From the NCBI GenBank assembly GCA_015501585.1, contig JADNRY010000329.1:1-64000 (forward strand): a stretch of DNA of 64,000 nucleotides. The letters are read 5' to 3'. Of the stretch, positions 53,533-64,000 are shown one piece after another. The notes below the pieces were generated by a model. The model made no database searches, was not told the DNA's origin, and saw only the letters and a program-made list of their open reading frames with translations. Numbering within the stretch: position 1 is the first letter of the stretch; each line of letters begins with the position of its first letter. The stretch comes from Rhodocollybia butyracea. Taxonomy: Eukaryota; Basidiomycota; Agaricomycetes; Agaricales; Omphalotaceae. A program made the translations under genes and the position numbers.

Positions 53533-55220
53533 ATGACCTGGTTCAAAGACTGTCCAAACATCGACTTGATGGAACCCCAGGCGTTTCCTGCTGCATCTTT
53601 AGCGACACTCACGCGCCTCCTTAGCTCAATTGAAGGTTATGCGGACGTTCTTCGCAATTCGCTTGAAAAACAACTTTCAGGGATAGACAACAATGACTCT
53701 CAGAGCACTGTTTCCGCTCTCAACCTGCCATTCCACGCAAATGCTTCAGATGCACTGTGTGCGTCGCAGTTACGCGTTGCATGTGAGCGTATATCGCAGC
53801 TTGTAACACCCCCTCGACACCTCGTCTTCGAAGCGGCCGGGTCAGTGAGTGCAGTTCAGAGTTCTTTAAAACAGTACAGTGGCTAATCATTCTTCTGCTA
53901 GTTCTACGTAACAATGGCACTCGACGTCGTCTCAAAGGCGGATATCGCTACAATTATTGAAAAGGTTTCAAGGCAAAAGGGGACTGAAGGCATACCGGTT
54001 GATGTTTTGGGCCGGGAAAGCAAATTGGATGCCAATCTGCTAGGTAAGTGGCCCAGAGCATCATGAACTTCCCTTCAACCTCCCTTCCACCTTTTTAGCC
54101 CGCTTAATGCGCCACCTGGCTGTCTTCGGAATTTTCCAAGAAGTTTCTCTCAACGTGTTTGCTAATACGGCTCCCAGTGCAACACTTGTCAATAATCCGG
54201 AATTTAAAGCACACCTTGATCTTGTGTAAGTCTTAGTCAATATATCTCTACCTACATGTCGACATAATCTGTTTAATTGCAGCATGCATGAAGGACGTCT
54301 TGCAGTTCCATTCTTCCCTGAGCTAATCACCAATCAATTGACGGCCTCTAGTTCACATCCAGTATCTGCATTTTCTATTTACTCCAGTGGACAAGCATTC
54401 TATGATTGGCTTCACTCGCCTCCTCATGTCGATCGCAATTTAAATTTCAACGTTGCGATGAAAGGGATGGCTCATACCGAGGGACTTGCCTTTCTCCCTT
54501 TTGGTATGTTTATCTTATCTGTAAGCAGAGTTCGGGTCTAGTAATGTTATCTATCCAGATTATCCCTTCCACATTCTCCCAGCCGAAAAATTTATCGTTG
54601 ATGTTGGAGGCGGGATTGGAACCTTACCCACTCTTCTCCTTCCATCCCTTCCTAATCACTCCTTCATCGTGCAAGACCTTGCCCCAGCTGTCAACCAGGT
54701 CACTAAAGGGGAGGTGAGTCCAGCGATGAGCCAATGGATTGCGGAAGGGAAGGTTCGATTCTACGTCCAGGATTGTTTCAAGCCGCAACCTCATGAGTTC
54801 AATGGCGCAGTATTTATCCTGAAAAACATGATGTATATTCTCATCAACTTTGTTTCCTGTTTTGGATTTAAGATATTTTATAGACACAACTATCCGGATC
54901 CTGAAGCACTGAAGATCCTTCTTAACTTGCGCAAATCCAATCCACACAAACTTCTTGTTATCGACCGCCTGGTTATTCCTCATCTCCAATCTACCACAAT
55001 TGGCACACAAGCAGATACAGATTATATCCCCGCCAGTGATCCGGGTTCACAACGTGCAGCGACATTTTATGATCTTATCATGGCATCCTTGCACGGTGGT
55101 AGAAACCGAACCCTCGAGGAGTGGAGAGAACTTCTTTTGGAAGGGGGGTTCCTTCTGATAAAGATATATCCCTTACGAGCATCCACTGGTCAAGCAGTAA
55201 TCGAGGCAGCCTGTAACTAA
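53533..55220 (+). CDS. SAM-dependent O-methyltransferase (family 2, COMT-like)
   Basis: Transfers a methyl group from S-adenosylmethionine to a hydroxyl of a small, often aromatic, substrate in the cytosol. Six exons: 53533-53844, 53902-54043, 54099-54225, 54283-54503, 54559-54832, 54884-55220, giving about 470 residues, normal for fungal family members. An N-terminal dimerisation/helical part has MEPQAFPAASLATLTRLLSS. A winged-helix part has GIPVDVLGRESKLDANLLGA and then RHLAVFGIFQEVS. The SAM site is KFIVDVGGGIGTLPTLLLP. SFIVQDLAPAV follows. HNYPD spans the exon 5/6 junction and carries the likely catalytic His. LLVIDRLVIP and the TLEEWRELLLEGGF block end the fold. All introns are GT-AG, 52-57 bp. 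No stop or shift. Substrate not predictable; the halogenase 3.6 kb downstream suggests a secondary metabolite. Confidence 0.93.
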
Positions 55221-56249
55221 GTTGTTTTTACAACCCGAAACGAACAGTGTAAGTTGCAATCACCTTGTTAAAATTTCTGATCTTGTTGAAAAATTGGAAT
55301 ATCAGATCCCACAGTGAATGTAGAATCTTCATGCGCTCCAGTTTTGTGCATAATGGCAGTGATTAGAGTTTCTAAACTATATACACGATGTCTAGGAAGT
55401 CCAGAGGTCTCATAAGTCCAAATTTCGAAAGGGTGCTAATGAATTGAATGTTGCCGTAATGTAACAATATCTGAGAGAAGCTTTAAGATTAGGATTCCCT
55501 AACAGCTATGAGCTGCTGGCTTACATGGTCATGTATTGTTTTTAGAAGTTGTGACTGGCAGGGTAACTTACCCAGGATCTGCTGACCATTTTATAAGTAG
55601 TCGCTGGTTGTTGTTTATTGAATGTGTTGGAGTGGGGACTATGAGCGGTGGGGGGCTCAGGCAAAGAAGGATACAAGGGTAATAGATCTTGCTGGATTAA
55701 TCAGAGGCCATGATATATACTGTGGTACACCCATTCTCAGTGGTCATCTCGGTCATATATGGTAAAGATGGACATCACTCCGGATCCAAGTACTAAGGTT
55801 GTTAGGGATATGATATGCAAAATTTTGAAAACTACATGTTATAACCTGTTCCCATAGCTCATTCCCTTTCACTATTTTTTTGGTGAGTAGTTTAGATACA
55901 TTAGCTCTGGCTGTATTTCACTGAGCTATTTAAGATAGAAATAGATTGCAAAATGCAAACGTCATGACGAACGAAATTTCCGCCATCCCTCTACATCAAC
56001 CAGTTTGAAATTGATCATTTCCTGATTGTATCTTTGATCGGGCACTACTGCTCTCACTGGGATTTTCTTCTTTTGATAACAAACGCCGTTTCTGCTGCAG
56101 GCTGCACACCTCTAATTCTATTATCCAACATGCTTTTAATAACTATTAACTTGATATAACAAGTCTAGAGATTGTACAATTATTTATTGCTATTATCAAG
56201 TGTACATAATGACAGGTGCCACATTAAATGCCCATCAGGGATTCTCATG

Positions 56250-56430
56250 TGCATATGGCAGAGTGGCTCTGCTCGTGTCAACAGGTGTCAACTGGATCAT
56301 GAAGGTGTGATCAGCGGGTTGGGGTAACATTTTGTTATTCTTTTTTATTAGGTTAGGTTAGGTCACTAGGGTTAGTTAGCGGTTAGGGTTCGCGAAAGTT
56401 GGAGGTTAGGGTTGAGGATATTTTGATAGT
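56250..56430 (+). repeat. SINE-like unit, second copy
   Basis: TGGCAGAGTGG at 56256-56266 is a perfect A-box match. A T-rich run (56331-56347) is followed by TTAGGTTAGGTTAGG and GGTTAGGGTT units to about 56420. This is the same order as at 16704-17010, though base identity between the two is low outside these motifs. The B box is weak. Confidence 0.4.
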
Positions 56431-56954
56431 GTAAACGAGGCTTTAGTGTGCCCAGTGCCGACGACTTCCCGACATGGGTGACCCCTCCAAGAGGAGGGGA
56501 GGGAAGCGGAGGCAGGCCCGAAGTTTCGGGATTAATGATTACAATATGATAATTATAAGCCTGTCTTGTTATAACAATAAAAAATAATACAAGCTAATAC
56601 TTACTAATAGCAAGTAGATAGCTATTATATCTGTGTCCTGAGCTCTTCCCAAAGCCCCCGGGCCCATAATATATGCATCTTTGGATGGAGGACAAATATG
56701 TAAAGGGTGCTCTTTGCCTGTTGGCTATATTAATTCGACGGCATATTTGTGCAAGGCTAACTTTCTCAGGTCGGGTCTAGCCCAGAGCCACTCCTAAAAA
56801 GGAAATAATCCAGAAGCATCCAAATTATCAGCCAAAACTGTATCTCCTCTGATTCCTCTGCCTCAATTTGGTGTTCAGTTGCAAGGCTAAGGAGTAATCT
56901 GACCGCTCTTCCCTGAGGCAATGCATTTCTCACTGGGACTGGGACAGTTGTTGA

Positions 56955-57180
56955 TATGCATGCTGACCTAGGCCTGCACACAAAAGTGAGTGGAAGAATA
57001 GCTCAAACACAGACCAACACACACTCAAAATCAAACACAAGGTCAGGGGGTGCAAGAAAAGGTATAAAATTCAAAGTACAACTGCTTTTAGGTGTTTGGA
57101 ATACAAGTTATACTCCCACAGAACTTGGGTGCAATAACTTTGCTTCAATAAATTTACTGTGCTTTCTTTAGTTAATACTG
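56955..57180. repeat. LTR fragment related to the 31622-33303 solo LTR
   Basis: GCCTGCACACAAAAGTGAGTG, the ACCAACACACACTC stretch and AATTCAAAGTACAACT parallel 31940-32060 in order and spacing. Confidence 0.5.
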
Positions 57181-58862
57181 TTGCATTTCGAGCACTTCGT
57201 AAGGACCTGTGACTGTAACCTTTCTTACAAATTTTATTTTCGAGCACTTGTTCGGCATGTTTTCGTGCTTCATAATGCAATTGATATGGTTAAATTCAAT
57301 GTTACAGTAGTTCTGGCCCCTGGGTCTAGTTTAGACTCATTGTTTTCACTAGTGGCACTATATTGTGCGGCGCGCCACACTGTGCCACACGGAACCACCA
57401 CAACACCTTAACGGCATCTACTATCATTGGGAGCACACTCCTCCATGGAACCGAATATAATATACAATACCGCCATGCAGAGCGGAGTTATTTCTTATTG
57501 GTTGCACGGTCAAAACAAGTGGATTGCTTGCAACTTGAAAAATGCTTATTCAATGCCTTATTGTGTTATTGCATATACAGAATATACTCTGATTGGTGGC
57601 GTTGCATATCTATGCCAGATTGGACTTAATAGATCCCGACTTGGACTGTAGAATTCAGCACAAAGCTTGGGTTTTGATACTCTGAGGTATGGAACACGTG
57701 GAACTGTGATTTAGTACTAACAAGAATCCATTGGGAATCACTGTCAGTTGACTTCCGTGCTTAGTTTAGTATCAATAACTTCAGAATACAATGTACTAAT
57801 CTAAATCAGTGACACTGAAACAAGGCATTTTAAGTGCAAATTATTATGACACGCATCTTGCTATTTTAATATTTCATAAATTCTTGTTTGTTTCCTGGGA
57901 TCACAGCAACTCTCTTTGGATTGAATTCCAGATTATAGGTACGGGCTAGAGACAAGCAGCCCAACTTAACTCAAAGATGAAACTGACCTCGGCATGCCAA
58001 TCGCTTTGGAAATTTTCTAACCTAGGGTGAGCAAATATGTATTGCATTTCAAACTTGAGAGGCCGGAAACTGAACCTAGTTTGCATGTGCAGGTTCATAA
58101 ATCTGCTGAAGTCCCACAGGATGGATATGCTTACGATCCACAGGAGTCGGTTGAGGAAAAACACATTCGTGGGGTCGGAGTATGAGTTTACAATAACCTA
58201 CTATTTATCATTGTTATGTGTCTTTTTGTGGGATATCTAATTGTGTCCGGTTTTGTACTCCTCCGAGTGGCTTGAACTCAAGCCTAGGTTCAGGATTGTC
58301 CTGGATGTTCGGTTCAGGCAGTTTACCGAACCGCTCGGGGTGGGTTGGGGCTGTACCAACAACTCATGGCGATGCTCAGATCCGGGACTGCATGTACCCA
58401 ACTAAGGCAAGTACTAGCATTCGACATGGGTGCTAAGATAACTAGATGGGGTCCTAATGAACAGAGTTTGATTTCGTTCCGCTTGAAATCTATCTGACCT
58501 TGAACTTCGATATTCCTTATGACTAAGTGTAGAATTGTACTGAATTATGCTGAAAATGCATGCACCTGAGCCCGAGGGTTCAGTTCATGAAGTTTACCGA
58601 ACCTCTTGAGGTCTGTTCTGGGCTGTACCAGCGAACATAGTTACTCATCAGGCACAAGCAATGCTTGTACGGAGCTATGGTAGTCATTTTGATCGAAAGG
58701 GTGGCTGAGAAACATCAAGATGATTGATAGATGGCGTCGATTGTTACCTTCCGTCCCTGTCTCACAGGACCGGAAAGAAGTCACGCTTGCTGCGGCTGAA
58801 ATGAATTCCGTTTATTGCCTTCTCCTTTTAAACCTGGGACCATCCGGATAACTCAACGCACC

Positions 58863-60734
58863 ATGTCGAGATCTACATCCTCTGTCCCTGCCAACACAAC
58901 CGTTCTTGTTGTTGGTGGTGGACCTGCTGGCTCTTATGCTGCCAGTGTTCTATCCCGCCGTCAGATTGACGTCGTAGTCCTCGAAGCTGCTAAATTCCCT
59001 CGCTACCACATCGGTGAATCTTTGCTGGCCTCCACAAACTATTTCCTTGAATACATTGGTGCTCGCGAAAAAGTGCTCTCTCATGGCTTTATACGGAAGC
59101 CAGGAGGAGCCTTTAAGTTACGAAGAGACTTCCCCGCAGCCTATACCAATTTCGTATGTCTCATCATTAGTAACCGCCTCCGAAATTAACATTTACTCAT
59201 TGTCATTAATTTAGGTTGACCATCATACTGGCAATCATGCTCTCAATGTGGCAAGTGTTCTTGATAATAGATTTCCGTTCGCAGACAATAATTCATGAGC
59301 TCTACTCAGAACCGTGCTGAATATGATGATCTACTGTTCCGTCATGCAGGCGAACAAGGCGCCAAAATTTTCGACGAACACAAAGTTACAGGATTGCAGT
59401 TTTCAAAGCAGGACCCTACTCGTCCCATTTCAGCTGACTGGGAATGCAAAGTAGATGGAACCAATGGCCGGATTGTGTTTGACTACCTAGTTGATGCCGC
59501 AGGCCGTCAAGGCCTGCTTTCATCAAAGTATCACAAGGACCGTGAAGTAACAAAGAGCTTGAAAGTACTGTACTTTCGCTTATCGTCATTGTGGAAAATT
59601 GCTACTAATATTTCGCTCCGATTGTAAGAATTCCGCCATCTGGGCGTACTGGAAAGGCAGTAAACTGTACGGCGAGGGAACTGAAAGATACGGGGCACCT
59701 TTCATTGAGGCTTTGCACGGTAAATTTTATATAACATGAAACATCTGCCGATTCTGATCTCCAACGTGTGTGCAACAGACAGCACCGGCTGGTGCTGGTA
59801 CATCCCTATTAATGACGGTACTATATCGATTGGGTTTGTCATACATGAGGAATTCATGAAGGAGAAGAAGGCCGACAAAACCCTCGAGGAACTGTATATG
59901 TCGCAGTTTGACCAACTATCTGATGTTCCGAAGTATAGAGGTGAAGGGATAATGGCACCCAACAAGGAGGGTACAGGCAGCCCCATTTACATGGCACGCG
60001 ATTACAGTTATGCTGCCGTAGATGTCGGTCGTCTCAACTACAGGCTGGCTGGAGATTCTGCAGCATTCATCGACCCATTCTTCTCTTCGGGGGTTCACCT
60101 CGCTTTTGTCACTAGTCTTTCCGCTGCTCTGTCCATTATATCTGTCATTGACGGTAAAGCCGATGAAGAGTCTGCAGCTGCATTCCATGCTGCTGAGCTC
60201 AACATTGCATACACACGGTACGCCAGCCTACAATCAGCGAATTAGCAATTCAAATTTACGGATATCCTTGAAAGATTCTTCATGGTTGTTATGGCAGGTT
60301 ACAAGCAGATGCGGGGCGGATTGAATGTGGATGTGCTAAATGACCTTGACGAGAAGAGTTTTGATAGGGCCTTCGATATCATCAGGCCGGTTATTCAAGG
60401 GACGGGGGATATTGGTGTCGACAAGCGGAGCACAGGTGATGCAGAGTTGAGTGAGAGCGAAGTACGCGGTACGATGGACTTCATTTTTCGACTCTTCTCC
60501 CATCCTCCTCCAGGAACAAAGGTGGTAGAACACGAAGACGATGGACTCCATGGGAATGTAGATGATCTGGATAGGGATGCTCGAGCTAGACTGAAGACGT
60601 TTTCGCAGTATGTACCCCACCTCATGGGCCATGATGGTGTCATGCATATCTTGGCTTCAGCACAGGAGAAAATGAGGCTCTCTGTGAATGGTACTACTGC
60701 CATAACTCTGAAGCCTCTTGATATGACTGCTTAG
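58863..60734 (+). CDS. FADH2-dependent halogenase
   Basis: Adds chlorine (or bromine) to an activated, usually aromatic, substrate using FADH2 from a separate reductase, O2 and halide. Six exons: 58863-59153, 59215-59250, 59310-59564, 59629-59719, 59779-60217, 60275-60734, giving about 523 residues, as in basidiomycete ArmH-type enzymes. The FAD site VLVVGGGPAGSYAASVL is at residues 14-30. PRYHIGESLL follows. FDYLVDAAGRQGLLSSKY is the second flavin-contact block. The halogenase signature WxWxIP is present as GWCWYIP. RLNYRLAGDSAAFIDPFFSS is the GD flavin motif. The tail has RFFMVVMAGYKQMR. Intron 2 (59251-59309) begins GCAAGT, a GC-AG intron. An in-frame ATG at 58815 exists, but 58863 fits the family start. 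No disabling change seen. Confidence 0.95.
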
Positions 60735-60754
60735 CACTACGGGAAGTAAAAACA

Positions 60755-61200
60755 ATTAATTTGATTGTCCAAAACACAATATAAATGATTGGCTTGCACT
60801 CATATTGATTGTCTGAACCATTCTTAATGATTGTCCAGTTTACTCAAAAAGATTGTCTTATACCTTCATATTGATTGTCTAAATCACTCTTAAAGATTGT
60901 CTGAAGAACCCTGAACCACTTTCAATGATTGTCTGAACCACTCTTACTGATTGTCAAAACCTTTCAATATGATAGTCTGAACCACTCTAAATAATTGTCA
61001 AAAACACTCCAAATGATGGTATGAAACACTCAAATTGACTGTTCAGGACACTCAAAATGATAGTTTTTGGTTTAGGGGGTAATGGGTTGGATTGTCTATC
61101 AATCACTCTGAGTGCTTATAACAATCATTTGATCTTTTTAAGTGCCTTGGCCAATCATTCTGAATGTATGAACAATCATTTGGGGTGTCTTACAATGGGT
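60755..61200. repeat. TGATTGTCTGAACCACTC minisatellite, two arms in opposite orientation
   Basis: Units of about 30-35 bp with ATTGTC plus AACCACTC run from 60755 to about 61070. From about 61095 to 61200 the units appear reversed (CACTCTGAGTG, ACAATCATTTG, CAATCATTCTGAATG). A short unique piece (GTTTTTGGTTTAGGGGGTAATGGG) separates the arms. It starts 20 bp after the halogenase stop. Confidence 0.8.
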
Positions 61201-61257
61201 TTTCACATGCTTTTAGAGGTAAGGATATATATACATGTTGACGCTACTAACAATGAT

Positions 61258-61830
61258 ACACAGGGAGAGAAACAAGGATATACATGGAGAGAAACTACAA
61301 GACACACAGAGAGGAACTATGGTACATGCTATGGTACACGTGGAGAGAAACAACGATACGCACAGAGAGAAACAACGGTGCACACAGAGAGAAACAATGA
61401 TACGCATGGAGAGAAACATACTCACAGAGAGAAACAATGATACGCACAGAGAGAAGGAACAACGATACACAGAGAGAAGAAACAACGATACGCACAGAGA
61501 GAAACAACGGTGCACACAGAGAGAAACAATGATATGCATGGAGAGAAACGTACTCACAGAGAGAAACAATGATACGCACAGAGAGAAGGAACAACGATAC
61601 GCACAGAGAGAAGGAACAACGATACGCACAGAGAGAAGGAACAACGATACGCACAGAGAGAAGAAACAATGATACGCACAGAGAGAAACTATGATGCATG
61701 TGGAGAGAAACCATGATATGCACAGGGAGAAACAACGATATGCGTGGAGAGAAAAGGGAAACAAAGATATGCACAGAGAGAAACGGCAACGCACCCAGAG
61801 AGAGAAACAACGACGTGGCCGCTTCAGACA
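61258..61830. repeat. ACACAGAGAGAAACAACGATACG minisatellite
   Basis: About 24 units of 20-27 bp. The core CACAGAGAGAA alternates with AACAACGATACG or GGAACAACGATACG. It is purine-rich on +, which gives long artificial frames on both strands. The two halves 61350-61460 and 61500-61580 repeat as larger blocks. Confidence 0.9.
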
Positions 61831-63307
61831 GTTAAATCAGTATAGGAAGGGTACGGGTGAGGAGGGTGACTTGCACTTGAACAATTACTTGCGCCAGCGT
61901 CTCTGTAACCTGTTCCGGATGTCGTTTGTGCATTGGAACGGCTAGCTGAGGAATGGTGTGCAAGAGCCATGGCGGAGGTCTAGCGTTGGGGCAAGGACAA
62001 GCCTACGGTGCCCAAGCCAAGATGCCATCCACAGAAAGGCGGTGCGTTGAGCAGAGGGACCGGGAGCGGCCGTTGGGAGCTGAGAACCGTTCATCGTGAC
62101 TGTCTCGGGTGCCCCACAACGGCGGCTGGCACTATGTCAAGACAATCCAGCCGCCGTTGGAGTTCACGGGAGGGATGAAAGGAATAAAGGGACGGGAAGT
62201 GAGAAACGGGAGAGGAAGAGGATTAGGCATGTACCCTTGACGTGCTCGGGAAATCTCGTCGCCATTGACCCCAATTCAACGCCTTCAATTGACAAGTTCA
62301 ATCGACCTGGGTGCTCATGCTATGGATAGAGTTGGAGCGAGCAGAGCGGCCGAGTCCCGGTTAACTGGCATGCTCACTTGCATGCACTATGGGTATTCGA
62401 CTAACCAATCACAACCGGTTTCCCTAGATAAAGCTAATCTCCCTCGATCCCATCGTCCTCTTGCACGAGGCCGAAGCTGTACCCCTCGAAGCCTCTTGTC
62501 CATGTATTCTACCCAAGCCAGAGGCTCTGATGAAGAAACCGAGCCCCAATACCTACCGTGGATAATCCAGAAGGAAGAGCTGCTTGATCTCAATGCGAGG
62601 GCAACAACACCATGACAGGCAAAGGGCCAGACCAAAAGATAAAACAATGCCGTTGTGGAAGGAAACGGTGTGGTGTTGAAATGTGGCTGCCGGTAATAGT
62701 TTTGGTAAGATAGAACAGCTCCATAGACAAGGCGATGGTGGTCAAAGAAGCAGAGCAGGCGCCGTGGCCGTTACGTGTTATGTTGATGTGGCTGTGCACT
62801 TGCGCGGAACTTGGCAAGCGCTGTTCGGGTTGAATGCCGAAGGATATATAATGTTTGGAGTGTACGCTGTCGATCCATGAGACTTGTCAGGTACGGTTCC
62901 CGAGCAGGCTCAGGTAGAAATCAAAAGTCTGACGTCTAGACCTCAAACTTGCGATAAGTTCCCAAAGGGGCAGATAAGATAGCAAGGCTGTAGCAAGGCG
63001 ATCTTGCACTGAACCAGCCGAGAATGCGAAACCATCACCTTGGATATCATTGTCTCGTTCATATCCGTATTGGGTTTTCCTCCCTCCCTGCGAAATAATT
63101 AATAACCACATGACGTACAGAACACTGTTGTTATTATCTACCTAACTTCGCAAAGTTATCCCTACTCACGACTCGATGTACGACTCTCTCAGGACTCTCT
63201 CAGGACTATGCATTGGATCACTTGCTGGTTACAAGAAAATACAAGGCGGCAGCTTTTCCCATCCGCCAATCCTGCTTAACGATGAATGGGGTGATAAGAT
63301 AAGACTC
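61831..63307. other. No gene supported
   Basis: Moderately GC-rich with several open frames on both strands (for example 62265-62615 +), but none shows a domain. The sequence at 61975-62230 has repeated CCGTTGG/CGGCTGGCA pieces. Possibly old transposon DNA. Confidence 0.3.
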
Positions 63308-63649
63308 TAGGGATCCGCGCCGTAACCGTAAGATACGGCTTACGGTACGGCCGTATGAGTCCCGTAACCGTACCGTAAAGGATCCTGGGGACACCTTTTA
63401 TGGCCGTATTCATACGGCTGCTATACGGGTACCCCATACTGAAAAGATTTGGCACATTCTTAAATGTCTCTGGGCTCCAAAATGGTTGAATTAGTGGCCT
63501 CTGTGCAATTAATGCACTCAGGGGTCCCCCAGCTTAAAATATCACCTGCCATATACCATATCTTTACGGTTGGAAGCCGTCCCGTAACAAGGAATTTTTG
63601 GGAATTTTACATATGGCCGTAACCGTATACGGTATGGTGCGGATCCCTA
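63308..63649. mobile_element. hAT-like MITE rich in CCGTA/TACGG
   Basis: Ends TAGGGATCCGC and GCGGATCCCTA are inverted copies. The interior has about ten CCGTAACCGTA / TACGGTACGG strings near both ends. No exact 8-bp duplication seen (left TAAGACTC, right TTTAAAGA). Confidence 0.75.
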
Positions 63650-64000
63650 TTTAAAGACTCACACAGTGATTAGACAAACTAGAACAACCAAGATGACTTG
63701 AACGCCACCGTCACAAAGCAAGGCAATACTGCAGCTGCTGGAACTTATGCTGGAAATCAGTCAGATACATACTTTAAGTATGGAAACTGGGTGGTGGAAG
63801 TCACATAGCCAAAACAGGACCGCAATCACTCCCTGGCATGATAAGGAGAGTGAGGGAGAAGGACTCAATGCGTCTCACGAAGAGCCATGTTAATCCTCAA
63901 ACAGAAAGCTGTCCTTGACTGTTATTCTATTTCAAACATGCTGTAGAACCTCAGTACTTACTACAATAATACTTAATATCAACAGAGAGTCCAGAGGTCT
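63650..64000. other. Window end, nothing recognised
   Basis: AT-rich DNA without coding or repeat signal that I can support. Confidence 0.4.

Larger units (their letters stand above)
55221..58862. other. Non-coding gap between methyltransferase and halogenase
   Basis: Holds dispersed pieces: TAAAGATGGACATCACTCCGG at 55763 (single hAT-like end, compare 49824), the SINE-like unit at 56250-56430, a GC-rich stretch 56450-56530, LTR-like DNA at 56955-57180, and a doubled motif at about 58305-58360 and 58578-58640 (AGTTTACCGAACC with GGGCTGTACCA). No core biosynthetic gene is visible. 56790-56960 minus (VRNALPQGRAVRLLLSLATE) looks coding but is too short to name. Confidence 0.45.

Noticed and set aside
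58815..58862. Upstream in-frame start for the halogenase
   Set aside because: The extra 16 residues have no counterpart in the family, and the start at 58863 places the FAD motif at the usual distance.
61213..61810. Long minus-strand frames full of Leu, Cys, Ser and Val
   Set aside because: They are translations of the purine-rich minisatellite, and open frames on both strands follow from repeat composition.

Overview
The window looks like nuclear DNA of a transposon-rich Agaricomycete (mushroom-forming basidiomycete, probably Agaricales). The evidence is many 45-60 bp GT-AG introns, protein families largely confined to Agaricomycetes (DUF6698-like, DUF6534-like, an HCFRRGGAQ tyrosine recombinase, an ArmH-type flavin halogenase), and nested Ty1/copia, gypsy-like, Harbinger and hAT elements. 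Only three genes look close to intact: tRNase Z (11566-15421), an O-methyltransferase (53533-55220) and a flavin-dependent halogenase (58863-60734). All three are on the + strand. Order-level placement is inference.

Layout. 1-14110 holds a segmental duplication. A decayed copy (1-3593, resuming 7448-7600) parallels a better copy (about 8380-14110). Each copy has a minus-strand multi-exon gene of unknown function followed by a + strand tRNase Z. The decayed tRNase Z is split by a 3.85-kb gag-only LTR element (3594-7447, TSD CCACA), which itself carries a 373-bp snap-back MITE inside gag. 16-26 kb holds an hAT element with an 8-bp TSD, a decayed medium-chain enoyl reductase, and a Harbinger element whose transposase is broken by a 1.2-kb solo LTR (TSD GTTTC). 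That solo LTR contains two arrays of small palindromes. 26-37 kb holds a tyrosine-recombinase pseudogene, a gag-only copia element, a DUF6698 pseudogene split by a 1.68-kb solo LTR (TSD TAAAG), and an hAT-like element. 37-50 kb holds two defective copia elements on opposite strands. The first (37384-42887, TSD ACTCA) sits in an intron of a DUF6534-like gene. 50-64 kb is mostly non-coding, apart from the methyltransferase and halogenase, followed by two large minisatellites.

Function. tRNase Z matures tRNA 3' ends. The methyltransferase and halogenase lie 3.6 kb apart on one strand. With the dead enoyl reductase 35 kb away they suggest a small or eroded secondary-metabolite locus making a chlorinated, O-methylated product, but no core synthase is in the window. 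Exon boundaries were worked out by eye from reading-frame continuity and splice consensus.
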